From: an uncultured Methylocystaceae bacterium
GTDB taxonomy: Bacteria > Pseudomonadota > Alphaproteobacteria > Rhizobiales > Beijerinckiaceae
Length of the DNA stretch: 60,276 nt
Assembly (NCBI GenBank): GCA_937870755.1
Contig: CALMZV010000040.1
Span: forward strand, 1-60,276
Direction: 5' to 3'
The notes under the pieces: model-generated
Told to the model about the DNA's origin: nothing
Database searches by the model: none
What the model saw: only the letters and a program-made list of their open reading frames with translations
Part shown: piece by piece, positions 29,635 to 38,327 of the stretch
How positions within the stretch are numbered: position 1 is the stretch's first letter
Layout of the letters: each line of letters begins with the position of its first letter
Made by a program: the position numbers and the translations under genes

Positions 29635-30939
29635 ATGGCGACAGAAATTCGCGTTCCGACCCTCGGCGAATCCGTCTCCGAGGCCACCATCGGCCGCTGG
29701 TTCAAGAAGGCCGGCGATGTCGTGAAAGTCGACGAGCCGTTGCTCGAACTGGAGACCGACAAGGTGACGCTCGAAGTCAACGCGCCGGCCGCCGGCGTGC
29801 TGGCGGAGATCGCGGCGAAGGACGGCGAGACGGTCACGCCCGGCGCGCTGCTCGGCCAGATCGCGGAGGGCGCCGCGGGCGCGGCCAAACCCGCCGCCAA
29901 GGAAGCGCCCAAGGAAGCGCCCAAGGAAGCGCCCGCCGACAAGTCGATCGCGCAGGCGGCCGGCGCCCACGCCATCGAAGGCAAGCCCGGCAAGGCGGGC
30001 GGCTCGACGCTCGGCGGACCGGACCAGACAAAACCCGAATCCGGCCCCGCCGTCGCGCGCATCGCGAAGGAGAGCGGCGTCGATCCCTCGACCGTCGCCG
30101 CCACCGGCAAGGACGGCCGCGCGACGAAGGGCGACATGCTGGCGGCCATCGCCGCCGGCGCTGCAGCCAGCCCCGCAGAAGCCAGACCCGCCGCGCCCGC
30201 GCCTGTCGCCGCGCGTGCGCCGTCCGCGCCGGCCGACGCCGCGCGCGAGGAGCGCGTGCGCATGACGAAGCTGCGCCAGACCATCGCGCGCCGCCTGAAG
30301 GAAGCGCAGAGCGCGGCGGCGATGCTCACGACCTTCAACGAGGTCGACATGGGCGCGATGATGGCGCTGCGCGCGCAATACAAGGATGCGTTCGAGAAGA
30401 AGCATGGCGTGAAGCTCGGCTTCATGGGCTTCTTTGTGAAGGCCTGCTGCCAGGCGCTGAAGGAGATTCCGGCCGTCAACGCCGAGATCGACGGGCAGGA
30501 CATCGTCTACAAGAATTTCTGCCACGTCGGCGTCGCCGTCGGCACGGACAAGGGCCTCGTCGTGCCGGTGGTGCGCGACGCCGACCGCATGTCGATCGCC
30601 GACATCGAGAAGACGATCGGCGATTTCGGTCGCCGCGCGCGCGACGGCAAGCTGTCGATCGACGAGATGCAGGGCGGCACGTTCACCATCTCCAACGGCG
30701 GCGTCTACGGCTCGCTGATGTCGACGCCCATCCTCAACGCGCCGCAGTCGGGCATTCTCGGCATGCACAAGATTCAGGATCGTCCGATGGTCGTCGGCGG
30801 GAAGATCGAAATCCGCCCGATGATGTATCTGGCGCTCTCCTACGACCACCGCATCGTCGACGGCAAGGAGGCCGTCACTTTCCTCGTGCGCGTGAAGGAA
30901 AATCTCGAAGATCCGGCGCGTCTCGTGCTGGATCTCTGA
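29635..30939 (+). CDS. sucB: 2-oxoglutarate dehydrogenase E2 component (dihydrolipoyl succinyltransferase)
   Basis: SucB passes the succinyl group from E1 to CoA. The 434-residue protein has one lipoyl domain (residues 1-77, lipoyl Lys43 in [10 protein letters not shown]), an Ala/Pro linker with a tandem KEAP repeat coded by a 12-nt DNA repeat near 29900-29940, a subunit-binding domain (about 138-175) and a C-terminal acyltransferase domain with the active site [12 protein letters not shown] near residue 402. TGGAGGG precedes the ATG. Confidence 0.97.
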   Translation: MATEIRVPTLGESVSEATIGRWFKKAGDVVKVDEPLLELETDKVTLEVNAPAAGVLAEIAAKDGETVTPGALLGQIAEGAAGAAKPAAKEAPKEAPKEAPADKSIAQAAGAHAIEGKPGKAGGSTLGGPDQTKPESGPAVARIAKESGVDPSTVAATGKDGRATKGDMLAAIAAGAAASPAEARPAAPAPVAARAPSAPADAAREERVRMTKLRQTIARRLKEAQSAAAMLTTFNEVDMGAMMALRAQYKDAFEKKHGVKLGFMGFFVKACCQALKEIPAVNAEIDGQDIVYKNFCHVGVAVGTDKGLVVPVVRDADRMSIADIEKTIGDFGRRARDGKLSIDEMQGGTFTISNGGVYGSLMSTPILNAPQSGILGMHKIQDRPMVVGGKIEIRPMMYLALSYDHRIVDGKEAVTFLVRVKENLEDPARLVLDL

Positions 30940-30953
30940 TCGTCCACGGCGCC

Positions 30954-31032
30954 GTCATCGCGAGCGTGGCGAAGCAACCCGGGGCTGTGACGCGACCCTG
31001 GCGCGCTTCTCTGCTCCGCTCATCGCGATGAT
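30954..31032. repeat. Dispersed imperfect palindromic repeat between sucB and lpdA
   Basis: The left part (30954-30980) begins GTCATCGCGAGCGTGGCGAA and matches the element at 49981 in 22 of 27 positions. The right part near 31018-31032 (CGCTCATCGCGATGA) is roughly its reverse complement, so the whole is an imperfect palindrome of about 80 nt. Elements starting GTCATTGCGAGCG are widespread dispersed intergenic repeats in alphaproteobacteria. Here it lies within an operon and would form a long mRNA hairpin. Confidence 0.7.
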
Positions 31033-31068
31033 GCGCCGCGTTTGCAAGACGCGTCGGGGGAGCACATC

Positions 31069-32481
31069 ATGGCTTACGACCTCATCGTCATCGGCGCCGG
31101 TCCCGGCGGCTATGTCTGCGCCATTCGCGCGGCGCAGCTCGGGCTGAAGGTCGCGATCGTGGAGAAGCGCAAGACGCTGGGGGGAACGTGCCTCAACGTC
31201 GGCTGCATTCCCTCCAAGGCGCTGCTGCACGCCTCCGAGATGTTCGAGGAGGCGGGCCACGGCCTGGCCGCGCTCGGCGTGATCGTCAGCAAGCCGAAAC
31301 TCGATCTTCCCGCGATGATGAAGCATCGCGCCGACACGGTGACGGCGAACGTGCAGGGCGTCGCGTTCCTCATGAAGAAGAACAAGGTCGACGCCGTGTA
31401 TGGCGCAGGCCGCATAGCCGGCGCCGGCAAGGTCGAGGTGAAAGCGGAGGACGGCAAGACGCAGACGTTGGAAACAAAGGCCATCGTCATCGCCACGGGT
31501 TCGGACGTCGCGCAACTGCGCGACAGGAACGGCCAGCCCATCGCGATCGACGAAAAGGTCGTGCTGTCGTCGACCGGCGCGCTGGAGCTTTCCGCCGTGC
31601 CGAAGAAACTCGTCGTGGTCGGCGCGGGCGTCATCGGGCTCGAACTCGGCTCCGTCTGGCGTCGCCTCGGCGCGGAGGTGACGGTGATCGAATATCTCGA
31701 CCGCATCCTGCCCGGCATGGACGGCGAGGTGGTGAAGCAGTTCCAGCGCCTGCTCCAGAAACAGGGCTTTGCGTTCAAGCTTTCGAGCAAGGTGACGCAG
31801 GTGGCGGTCGAGGGCGACCGCGCGAAGGTGGCCTTCGAGCCGGTCGCGGGCGGCGAAGCGCAGACGATCGAGGCCGACCGCGTGCTGATCGCGACCGGTC
31901 GCGCGCCCTTCACGACGGGCCTTGGACTGGAGGAAGCCGGCGTCGCTATGGAGCGCGGGCGCGTCGTCATCGACGATCATTTCGCGACGAATGTGCCGGG
32001 CGTCTACGCCATCGGCGATGTTGTGCGCGGCCCCATGCTCGCCCACAAGGCGGAGGACGAAGGCGTCGCCGTCGCCGAAATTCTCGCCGGCAAGGCGGGC
32101 CACGTGAACTACGAGGTCATCCCCGGCATCGTCTACACCAATCCCGAGATCGCGAGCGTCGGCGCGACGGAGGAGGAGCTGAAGGCGAAGGGGATCGCCT
32201 ACAAGGTCGGCAAGTTCCCGTTCTCGGCCAACGGCCGCGCGCGCGCCATGCGCCGCACCGAGGGGTTTGCGAAAGTGCTGGCGGACGCGACCACCGACCG
32301 CGTGCTCGGCGCCCACATCATCGGGCCGGCGGCCGGCGAACTGATCATGGAGGCGGCGGTGCTGATGGAGTTCGGCGGGTCGTCCGAAGACCTCGCGCGC
32401 ACCTGCCACGGCCACCCGACACTGTCGGAATCGGTGAAGGAAGCAGCCCTCGGCGTCGAGAAGCGGTCGATCCACATCTAG
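31069..32481 (+). CDS. lpdA: Dihydrolipoyl dehydrogenase (E3)
   Basis: E3 reoxidises the lipoyl groups of 2-oxoacid dehydrogenase complexes with FAD and NAD+. The 470-residue protein has FAD-binding GAGPGGYVCAIRAAQLG, redox disulphide Cys41/Cys46 in GGTCLNVGCIPSK, NAD-binding VGAGVIGLELGSVWRRLG and the C-terminal CHGHPTLSESVKEA with the active His. ATG at 31069 follows GTCGGGGGAGC; an in-frame start at 31042 is less likely. It closes the mdh-suc block. Confidence 0.98.
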   Translation: MAYDLIVIGAGPGGYVCAIRAAQLGLKVAIVEKRKTLGGTCLNVGCIPSKALLHASEMFEEAGHGLAALGVIVSKPKLDLPAMMKHRADTVTANVQGVAFLMKKNKVDAVYGAGRIAGAGKVEVKAEDGKTQTLETKAIVIATGSDVAQLRDRNGQPIAIDEKVVLSSTGALELSAVPKKLVVVGAGVIGLELGSVWRRLGAEVTVIEYLDRILPGMDGEVVKQFQRLLQKQGFAFKLSSKVTQVAVEGDRAKVAFEPVAGGEAQTIEADRVLIATGRAPFTTGLGLEEAGVAMERGRVVIDDHFATNVPGVYAIGDVVRGPMLAHKAEDEGVAVAEILAGKAGHVNYEVIPGIVYTNPEIASVGATEEELKAKGIAYKVGKFPFSANGRARAMRRTEGFAKVLADATTDRVLGAHIIGPAAGELIMEAAVLMEFGGSSEDLARTCHGHPTLSESVKEAALGVEKRSIHI

Positions 32482-32509
32482 GCGGCCGCGCGCCGCGCCT
32501 GCGAGAGAA

Positions 32510-33394
32510 CTACGCGCGCGCTTTCGCCGGCGTCGCCGCGAGCGCCACGCCGCAGGCCGTCAGCGCCATGCCAAAGATCTGCAACGCCGACAGCGTTTCG
32601 CCGAACAACAGATGCGCCTGAATCGCCGACAGCGGCGGCACGAGAAAGATGAGCTGCGCCGAACGCGAAACTTCCCCGCGCCGGATCAGCAGCAGCAGCA
32701 GCGCGACAGCGCCGATCGACAGAACCAGCACCGACCAGGCCATCACCGCGACGGCGGTCCACGACCAGTTGAGATGCATGTCGCCGAACGCGGCGGCGAG
32801 CGGCAGGCCGACGGCGAAGGCGCCGACATACTGCAGCACCGCCACCGTGCGCAGATCGCCGGAATGGATGTAGCGCTTCTGGTAGAACGAGCCGGCGGTC
32901 ACGCCGATCATCGCGATCACGTTGACCGCGATCGGCGCGAGCGCGGCCGAGACCTGCGCGCCTTCGAGCGCGGCGAGCTTGGGCGCGAGCACCAGCGCGA
33001 TGCCGAGAAACCCGACCATCACGCCGCTCCAGCGCCTGAGCCCGATCCGCTCGCCCACCAGCGCCGGCGCGAACAGCGCCGTGAGGATCGGTTGCAACGC
33101 CGCGATCAGCGCCGAGAGCGAGGCCGGCAGTCCATGGGCGATCGCCCACCACACGCCGCCGAGATAGACCGTGTGCAGGAGCGCGCCCGAGACCAGCGCA
33201 TGGCGCCATTCCACGCGCGTGCGCGGCCATTGCGCGCGCGACAGGAAGGCGAAGGCCGCGAGCGCGAGCCCCGCCAGCAGGTAGCGCAGCGCGAGAAAGA
33301 ACAGCGGGTCGGCGAAATCGGCCGAATAGCGCGCGACGATCCAGCCGGTGGACCACAGCAGCGGAAACAGGATCGGCGCGAGAGTGACGATCAT
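32510..33394 (-). CDS. EamA/DMT family transporter
   Basis: This 294-residue inner-membrane protein has about ten hydrophobic helices in two EamA repeats (residues ~5-140 and ~155-285), typical of drug/metabolite transporters. Recognisable pieces are FPLLWSTGWIVARYSADFADP at the start and PPLSAIQAHLLFGETLSALQ near the end. The substrate cannot be predicted. It converges with lpdA and begins 10 nt after the DUF1345 stop on the same strand, so the two may be co-transcribed. Confidence 0.9.
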   Translation of the reverse strand: MIVTLAPILFPLLWSTGWIVARYSADFADPLFFLALRYLLAGLALAAFAFLSRAQWPRTRVEWRHALVSGALLHTVYLGGVWWAIAHGLPASLSALIAALQPILTALFAPALVGERIGLRRWSGVMVGFLGIALVLAPKLAALEGAQVSAALAPIAVNVIAMIGVTAGSFYQKRYIHSGDLRTVAVLQYVGAFAVGLPLAAAFGDMHLNWSWTAVAVMAWSVLVLSIGAVALLLLLIRRGEVSRSAQLIFLVPPLSAIQAHLLFGETLSALQIFGMALTACGVALAATPAKARA

Positions 33395-33404
33395 CGGCGC
33401 GCTT

Positions 33405-34046
33405 TCAGAACAATCCGGCCGCGATGTTGATCGTCAGCGCGAGGATCGTGGTGTTGAAGAAGAACGTGAGCACGGAATGCGCGACCGACACCGCGCGCAT
33501 CGGCCGAGACGAGATCGATACGTCCGCGGTCTGCGCCGCCACGCCGATGATATAGGCGAAATAGATGAAATCGACGTAGGCGGGCTCTCTCGTGTGGGGA
33601 AAGACCAGCCCGCCGCGCGTGTCGCGCCCTTGCGCCTCGGGTCCGTAGAACTCATGCGCGTAATGCAGCGCGAACTCGAAATGGATGAAGAACCACGAGG
33701 CGACGATGGTGAGCGCCGCCAGCGTCAGGCGCCAGGCGCGCAGGACGCCGCCCGATTCCTTCAGCGGCCCCAGTTCCGCGACGATGGCGCCGACCGCGAC
33801 TACCGCCGCCAGCGAGGTGAGCGCCAGAACGACGAACCGCCCGTCGTCGAGCATCGTCGCGCGTCGGCGTATGTCCGCCACGTCCGCGCGCGTGACGCCA
33901 GCGAGCGCAAGCCCGAGATAGACCACGACAGCGGCGTCCCAGCCCACCAGCGCGCGCGTCACCACGCGCCATTCCGCCGGCGCGATCAGGCCGACCGCGA
34001 CTCCGACCGCGCTCGCAATCAACAGCCGCGAGCGCGCGCGCAACAT
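33405..34046 (-). CDS. DUF1345 domain membrane protein
   Basis: This 213-residue protein has about five transmembrane helices and family features such as GWDAAVVVYLGLALAGV, FFIHFEFALHYAHEFY and a C-terminal DFIYFAYIIGVAAQTADVSI segment, matching DUF1345. Its function is unknown. ATG at 34046 is chosen because further upstream the frame runs into ispA on the same strand and loses membrane character. It lies 56 nt downstream of the ispA stop. Confidence 0.86.
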   Translation of the reverse strand: MLRARSRLLIASAVGVAVGLIAPAEWRVVTRALVGWDAAVVVYLGLALAGVTRADVADIRRRATMLDDGRFVVLALTSLAAVVAVGAIVAELGPLKESGGVLRAWRLTLAALTIVASWFFIHFEFALHYAHEFYGPEAQGRDTRGGLVFPHTREPAYVDFIYFAYIIGVAAQTADVSISSRPMRAVSVAHSVLTFFFNTTILALTINIAAGLF

Positions 34047-34102
34047 GCTCCAGGGCGGATTGCGGCCGCCGCGCTCGGGGGCTGCGTGGTCGCGCGGCGC
34101 GC

Positions 34103-35023
34103 TCAACTGCGGCGCGCGGCGGTGAAGCGCGCGGCTTCCGCCAGCACCTGGGCCCTCGCGCCGAACGGCGCCAGCGCTTCTATGGCCTCGATCGCCAGCG
34201 TGTCGCGGCGTTCGCGCGCGGCTTCCAGCCCCAGCGCGGCCACCAGCGTCGCCTTGTTGCGGCCGGCGTCCTTGCCGGCGCGCTTGCCGAGCGCGGCCTC
34301 GTCGCCTTCGGCGTCCAGAATGTCGTCGGCCACCTGAAAGCACGCGCCGAGCGCGCGCCCGTAGGCGGTGAGCGCGGCGCGCTCGGCGGGTTTGGCCTCG
34401 CCGAGCCGCGCGCCCGCCTCCACCGCGTAGAGCAGGAGCGCGCCGGTTTTCATCGCCTGCAACGTCATGACCGCGGCGGGCGTGTGCGGGTCTCTGGATG
34501 TCTCGGCTTCGAGATCGAGCGCCTGGCCGCCCACCATGCCGCCGAGCCCTGCGCCGCGCGCCAGTCCGAGCACCAGATCCGCCCGCACGCGCGGGTCGGC
34601 GTGCGTCGCCTCGTCGGCCAGCACGTCGAAGGCGTAGGTCAGCAGGCCGTCGCCGGCCAGAATGGCGGTCGCCTCGTCGAACGCCTTGTGGGCGGTCGGA
34701 CGGCCGCGCCGCAGGTCGTCGTCGTCCATGGCCGGCAGGTCATCGTGGACCAGCGAATAGCAATGGACCATTTCGAGCGCGGCGGCGGCCCGCAGAACGC
34801 CCACGCCCTCCACGTCGAACAGGCGCGCGCTTTCCACCACCAGAAAGGGCCGCAGCCGCTTGCCGCCGCCGAGCGCGGCGTAGCGCATCGCCTCCAGCAG
34901 CCGCGCCGGCCGCTCCACCTCGCCTGCCAGCGGCCTGGGCGACAGCAGCCCATCCAGCGTCGATTCGGCGGCGGCGGCGACCTCGTCCAGCCGTTGGCGG
35001 AAGAGCCGGGCGCTTTCGGTCAT
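34103..35023 (-). CDS. ispA: Geranylgeranyl/farnesyl-type polyprenyl diphosphate synthase
   Basis: It condenses isopentenyl diphosphate with allylic diphosphates. The 306-residue protein has GGKRLRP, the first Asp-rich motif DDLPAMD at residues 94-100, the 'KTG' region MKTGALLLYAVEAGA and the second Asp-rich motif VADDILD. The family size and motif spacing match the IspA class that makes farnesyl diphosphate, although chain length cannot be fixed from sequence by eye. It is divergent from mtgA. Confidence 0.92.
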   Translation of the reverse strand: MTESARLFRQRLDEVAAAAESTLDGLLSPRPLAGEVERPARLLEAMRYAALGGGKRLRPFLVVESARLFDVEGVGVLRAAAALEMVHCYSLVHDDLPAMDDDDLRRGRPTAHKAFDEATAILAGDGLLTYAFDVLADEATHADPRVRADLVLGLARGAGLGGMVGGQALDLEAETSRDPHTPAAVMTLQAMKTGALLLYAVEAGARLGEAKPAERAALTAYGRALGACFQVADDILDAEGDEAALGKRAGKDAGRNKATLVAALGLEAARERRDTLAIEAIEALAPFGARAQVLAEAARFTAARRS

Positions 35024-35096
35024 GGTCCGTCCTCGTGAGGTTTGGTCCCGCTTGCCCGTTTCGCCCGTTTGGGTCAAGGCTCGGGGCGGAGGCGCC

Positions 35097-35801
35097 GTGG
35101 CCAGAGGATCGGGGCGCAGGCGCGGCGCGCTCGCCCGTGTCGTGCGCGGCATATGGTTGTTTTTTCTGGGCGTCGTGGCGCTGGTCGTGGCGCTGACGGC
35201 CTTGTGGACGGTCGTCCCGCCCGTCTCCACCCTCATGCTGGCCCGCTATGTCACGCTCCAGCCGGTCCAGCGCGACTACGCCCCGCTCGACCGGATGTCT
35301 CCCGCGCTGGTCGCCGCCGTCGTGCTGTCGGAGGATGCAGGCTTCTGCCGCCATGGCGGCGTGGACTGGCAGGCGCTGGGCGAAGTGCTGGAAGACGCCG
35401 ACGAAAACGGACCGGCGCGCGGGGCTTCCACCATCGCCATGCAGGTGGCCAAGAACCTGTTTCTGTGGCCCTCGCGCTCGGCCGTGCGCAAGGGGCTGGA
35501 GATTCCGCTGGCGTTGGCGCTCGACGCCGTCTGGTCGAAACGTCGGATTCTCGAAATCTACCTCAACATCGCCGAATGGGGGCCGGACGGCGTGTTCGGG
35601 GCGCAGGCGGCGTCCCGCGCCCGGTTCGGCAAGAGCGCGCGGGCGCTGACGGTCCACGAGGCCGCGCTGATGGCCAGGGCCTTGCCCAATCCCATCCTGC
35701 GCAATCCGGCGCGTCCCTCGGCCGGCCATGCGCGGCTCGCAGGGCGGCTGGCGGCGCGCATCGGCACGGCCGGCCCGCTTCTGGATTGTTTGGATCGATA
35801 G
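35097..35801 (+). CDS. mtgA: Monofunctional biosynthetic peptidoglycan transglycosylase
   Basis: MtgA polymerises lipid II glycan strands. The 234-residue protein has one N-terminal transmembrane helix (about 18-38) and a GT51 domain with catalytic Glu79 in SEDAGFCRHGGVDW, GASTIAMQVAKNLFLWP and KRRILEIYLNIAEWG. No transpeptidase domain follows. GTG at 35097 is used: it follows GGGGCGGAGG, and earlier starts would run into the ispA start on the opposite strand. Confidence 0.92.
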   Translation: MARGSGRRRGALARVVRGIWLFFLGVVALVVALTALWTVVPPVSTLMLARYVTLQPVQRDYAPLDRMSPALVAAVVLSEDAGFCRHGGVDWQALGEVLEDADENGPARGASTIAMQVAKNLFLWPSRSAVRKGLEIPLALALDAVWSKRRILEIYLNIAEWGPDGVFGAQAASRARFGKSARALTVHEAALMARALPNPILRNPARPSAGHARLAGRLAARIGTAGPLLDCLDR

Positions 35802-35908
35802 GCGCGCGGGGGTAGCCTTCGCCTCTTTTTCATTGTATGAGCCGCGCCAACAGTTCCGCGCTGAGCCTGAACCATCGGTTCCGGGATCGCCGGACGACGG
35901 AGATTTCC

Positions 35909-36094
35909 ATGGCTGTTCCGAAGAGAAAAACCTCGCCGATGAAACGCGGCTTCCGCCGCTCCGCCGACGCGATCGCCGCCCCGACCTATGTCGAGGACAA
36001 GGATTCCGGCGAACTGCGCCGTCCCCACCATGTGGACCTGAAGACGGGCATGTATCGCGGCCGTCAGGTTCTGAAGGTGAAGTCGCAGGACTGA
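35909..36094 (+). CDS. rpmF: 50S ribosomal protein L32
   Basis: This 61-residue protein begins [20 protein letters not shown] and continues with [19 protein letters not shown], the alphaproteobacterial L32 pattern. The cysteine zinc ribbon found in some L32 proteins is absent, as is normal for this group. It stands 107 nt after mtgA, and a strong bidirectional terminator follows 19 nt after its stop. Confidence 0.98.
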   Translation: MAVPKRKTSPMKRGFRRSADAIAAPTYVEDKDSGELRRPHHVDLKTGMYRGRQVLKVKSQD

Positions 36095-36113
36095 GGCCTC
36101 GCCCGTTCTGTGG

Positions 36114-36147
36114 AAAACAGCCGGCCTCGCGCCGGCTGTTTTGTTTT
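36114..36147 (+). terminator. Intrinsic terminator after rpmF, possibly bidirectional
   Basis: A 12-bp perfect stem pairs AAAACAGCCGGC at 36114-36125 with GCCGGCTGTTTT at 36131-36142 around a CTCGC loop, followed by G and four more T. The A-rich left arm also gives a T run on the other strand, so it can terminate the glycerate kinase gene that ends at 36153. Confidence 0.92.
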
Positions 36148-36152
36148 CGCCT

Positions 36153-37424
36153 TCACGCGATCAGGATCGCGCGAATGTCGTTGACATTCGTGAAGGTCGG
36201 CCCGGTTTTCACGAGATCGCCCAGCGTGTCGAACGCCGTATGGCTGTCGTGGGCGGCCAGAAGCGCGCGCGCGTCCAGACCCGCCGCGCCGAGGCGCGCC
36301 ATCGTGTCGGGCGCGACGATCGCGCCGGCGGCGTCCTCCGTGCCGTCGACGCCGTCGCTGTCGCCGGCGATCGCCCACACGTCGGCCGCGCCTTTCATCG
36401 CCAGCGCGAAGCTCAAGAGAAACTCCGTGTTGCGCCCGCCGCGCCCGGCCTTGCCCCTGCCGATGGAGACCGTCGTCTCTCCGCCCGACAGCAGCAGCGC
36501 GGGCGCGGCCGCCGGCAGCCCGTGCGCGCGGACCGAGCGCGCGATTCCCGCCATCACGGTGGCGACCTCGCGCGCCTCGCCCTCGATCGCGTCGCCCAGC
36601 ATGAGCGGCGCGAGCCCTTGCGCGCGCGCCGCGTCCGCCGCGGCGGCGAGCGCCATCGCCGGCGTCGCGATCATCCGCACGTCGGTCGCAAACGCGCCCG
36701 GTTTCGGGGTCTCGGCGCACCGCTCGAGCGCTTCGCGCGCGCGCGGCGGCAAATCCATGGCGTAACGCGCCACGATCGCGCGCGCCTCCTCGCAGGTCGT
36801 CGGATCCGGCAACGTGGGGCCGGAGGCGATGGCCGCCGGATCGTCGCCCGGTATGTCGCTGACGAGCAGCGTGACGACGCGCGCGGGCCGCGCCGCCTGC
36901 GCGAGCCGGCCGCCCTTGATGGCGGAGAGATGTTTGCGCACCGCGTTCATTTCCGTGATCGTCGCGCCGCTGGCCAGCAGCGCGCGATTGACGGCCTGTT
37001 TGTCGGCGAGCGTCATGTCGCCGGCCGGCAGCGTCATCAGCGCCGAGCCGCCGCCGGATACGAGCGCGATCACCAGATCGTCCGCATGCAATCCGCGCAC
37101 CGTCTCCAGCATGGCGTGGGCGGCGTGCACGCTGCGCGCGTCGGGCACGGGGTGCGACGCCTCCAGGATGTCGATGCGCCCGGCCGGCCGCGCATAGCCG
37201 TAGCGTGTGACGACGAGGCCGCTGAGCGCGACGTCGGGCCAGGCCGCGTCGAGCGCGGCGGCCATCGCGGCCGAGGCCTTGCCGGCGCCGACGACCACGC
37301 AGCGCCCCTTCGGCTTTTCCGGCAGATGGGGCGCGAGCACGCGCGAGGGCTGCGCGCGCGCGACCGCCGCATCGAAAACCTTACGCAACGCCCGGCGCGC
37401 GCGCGCGTCTGTCCAATCGGTCAT
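36153..37424 (-). CDS. Glycerate 2-kinase (MOFRL/DUF4147 family)
   Basis: This 423-residue protein is of the TtuD/GckA-type glycerate kinase family, phosphorylating glycerate, in characterised members to 2-phosphoglycerate. It has VVVGAGKASAAMAAAL at about residues 42-57, VSGGGSALMTLPAGDMTL, VRKHLSAIKGGRLAQAA, LLVSDIPGDDPAAIASGPT and the C-terminal MOFRL domain with GRGGRNTEFLL and IAGDSDGVDGTEDAAGA. It lies 43 nt downstream of otnC on the same strand, suggesting a role in sugar-acid use; the same family also serves the serine cycle in methylotrophs. The symbol (ttuD or gck) is left open. Confidence 0.9.
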   Translation of the reverse strand: MTDWTDARARRALRKVFDAAVARAQPSRVLAPHLPEKPKGRCVVVGAGKASAAMAAALDAAWPDVALSGLVVTRYGYARPAGRIDILEASHPVPDARSVHAAHAMLETVRGLHADDLVIALVSGGGSALMTLPAGDMTLADKQAVNRALLASGATITEMNAVRKHLSAIKGGRLAQAARPARVVTLLVSDIPGDDPAAIASGPTLPDPTTCEEARAIVARYAMDLPPRAREALERCAETPKPGAFATDVRMIATPAMALAAAADAARAQGLAPLMLGDAIEGEAREVATVMAGIARSVRAHGLPAAAPALLLSGGETTVSIGRGKAGRGGRNTEFLLSFALAMKGAADVWAIAGDSDGVDGTEDAAGAIVAPDTMARLGAAGLDARALLAAHDSHTAFDTLGDLVKTGPTFTNVNDIRAILIA

Positions 37425-37467
37425 GCGCGTTTCATACACACTCGCCGCGCGCCTTGTCGAACGCGCT

Positions 37468-38163
37468 TTATCGCGGCGCCTCGGGGTGGCGATGCGGATC
37501 GGCGCACGCGAGCGCATCCAACGGCCCGTCGAGATCGAATGCGCGCGCCACGTCCTCGATCTGCGCGCGCGTCAGCAGGCGCGGCGCGAGCCCGCGCAGC
37601 AGCAGATGCAGTTTCGCGCTTTCCTCCAGTTCCTCCATCGCGAACACGGCGGCCTCCAGACTGTCGCCGGCGACGACCGGTCCGTGATTGGCGAGCAGGA
37701 TGGAGGCGTGCCGGCCCGCAAGCCCGCGGATGGCGTCGGCGACCGCCGGATCGCCGGGCCGATGGTAGGGCACGAGCGCGGTCGCGCCGCAGCGCATGAG
37801 CTGGTAGGGCGTCATCGCCGGCAACACGGCGCGCGGATCGAGGTCGGGCAGCATCGAAATGGCGACCGAATGCGTGGAATGGAGATGCACGACCGCGCGT
37901 GCGCGCACACGCGTCTCGTAGAGCGCGGCGTGCAGCGGCAGTTCCTTGGTGGGCCCGTCGCCGGAGACGACCTTTCCGCGCGCATCGAGCCGCGTCAGTC
38001 GCGCGGGATCGAGAAAGCCGAGCGAGGCGTTGGTCGGCGTGACGAGAAAGCCCCCGTCCTCCAGCCGCACGGAAATATTGCCGGAGGCGCCGGGCGTCAG
38101 CCCGCGCTCGAACAGCGAGCGCGCGAACGCGCAGATTTCCTCGCGCAGCCGCGATTCCGACAT
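37468..38163 (-). CDS. otnC: Class II aldolase, 3-oxo-tetronate 4-phosphate decarboxylase type
   Basis: This 231-residue protein is a class II aldolase/adducin-domain enzyme: GLTPGASGNISVRLEDGGFLVTPT at residues 22-45, the zinc histidines in VVHLHSTHSV and a later His in LLANHGPVVAG. In the Otn pathway OtnC decarboxylates 3-oxo-tetronate 4-phosphate to dihydroxyacetone phosphate. The assignment within the aldolase family rests mainly on the neighbouring otnI and otnK; fuculose or ribulose phosphate aldolase activity is the alternative. Confidence 0.86.
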   Translation of the reverse strand: MSESRLREEICAFARSLFERGLTPGASGNISVRLEDGGFLVTPTNASLGFLDPARLTRLDARGKVVSGDGPTKELPLHAALYETRVRARAVVHLHSTHSVAISMLPDLDPRAVLPAMTPYQLMRCGATALVPYHRPGDPAVADAIRGLAGRHASILLANHGPVVAGDSLEAAVFAMEELEESAKLHLLLRGLAPRLLTRAQIEDVARAFDLDGPLDALACADPHRHPEAPR

Positions 38164-38192
38164 GGGCCTCTCCGTGCGCGGTCAGGACCGCA

Positions 38193-38208
38193 TTTTTGCG
38201 GGCAAAAA
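38193..38208. promoter_or_regulatory. Palindrome in the otnC-otnI divergent promoter region
   Basis: TTTTTGC and GCAAAAA form a perfect 7-2-7 inverted repeat in the 164-nt gap between the divergent otnC and otnI genes. It lies 30 nt before the otnC start. Its symmetry and place suggest an operator for a regulator encoded elsewhere, since none is in the cluster. The remainder of the gap is GC-rich without a clear promoter. Confidence 0.4.
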
Positions 38209-38327
38209 ACAAGCGCCGTCCGGCCGGCGTCGGCCAATGAACGAGTCGGGCGAAACCGCGTCGCGGACCTTGCGGACGACGGCGAAAGGACCGCAGAATC
38301 GCCCCACGATCGCTCGGAGGCCCGCCG

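Noticed and set aside
33405-34343. Longer DUF1345 protein starting at 34343
   Set aside because: The extra 99 residues are Arg/Gly-rich, lie inside ispA on the same strand in another frame and lack membrane character.
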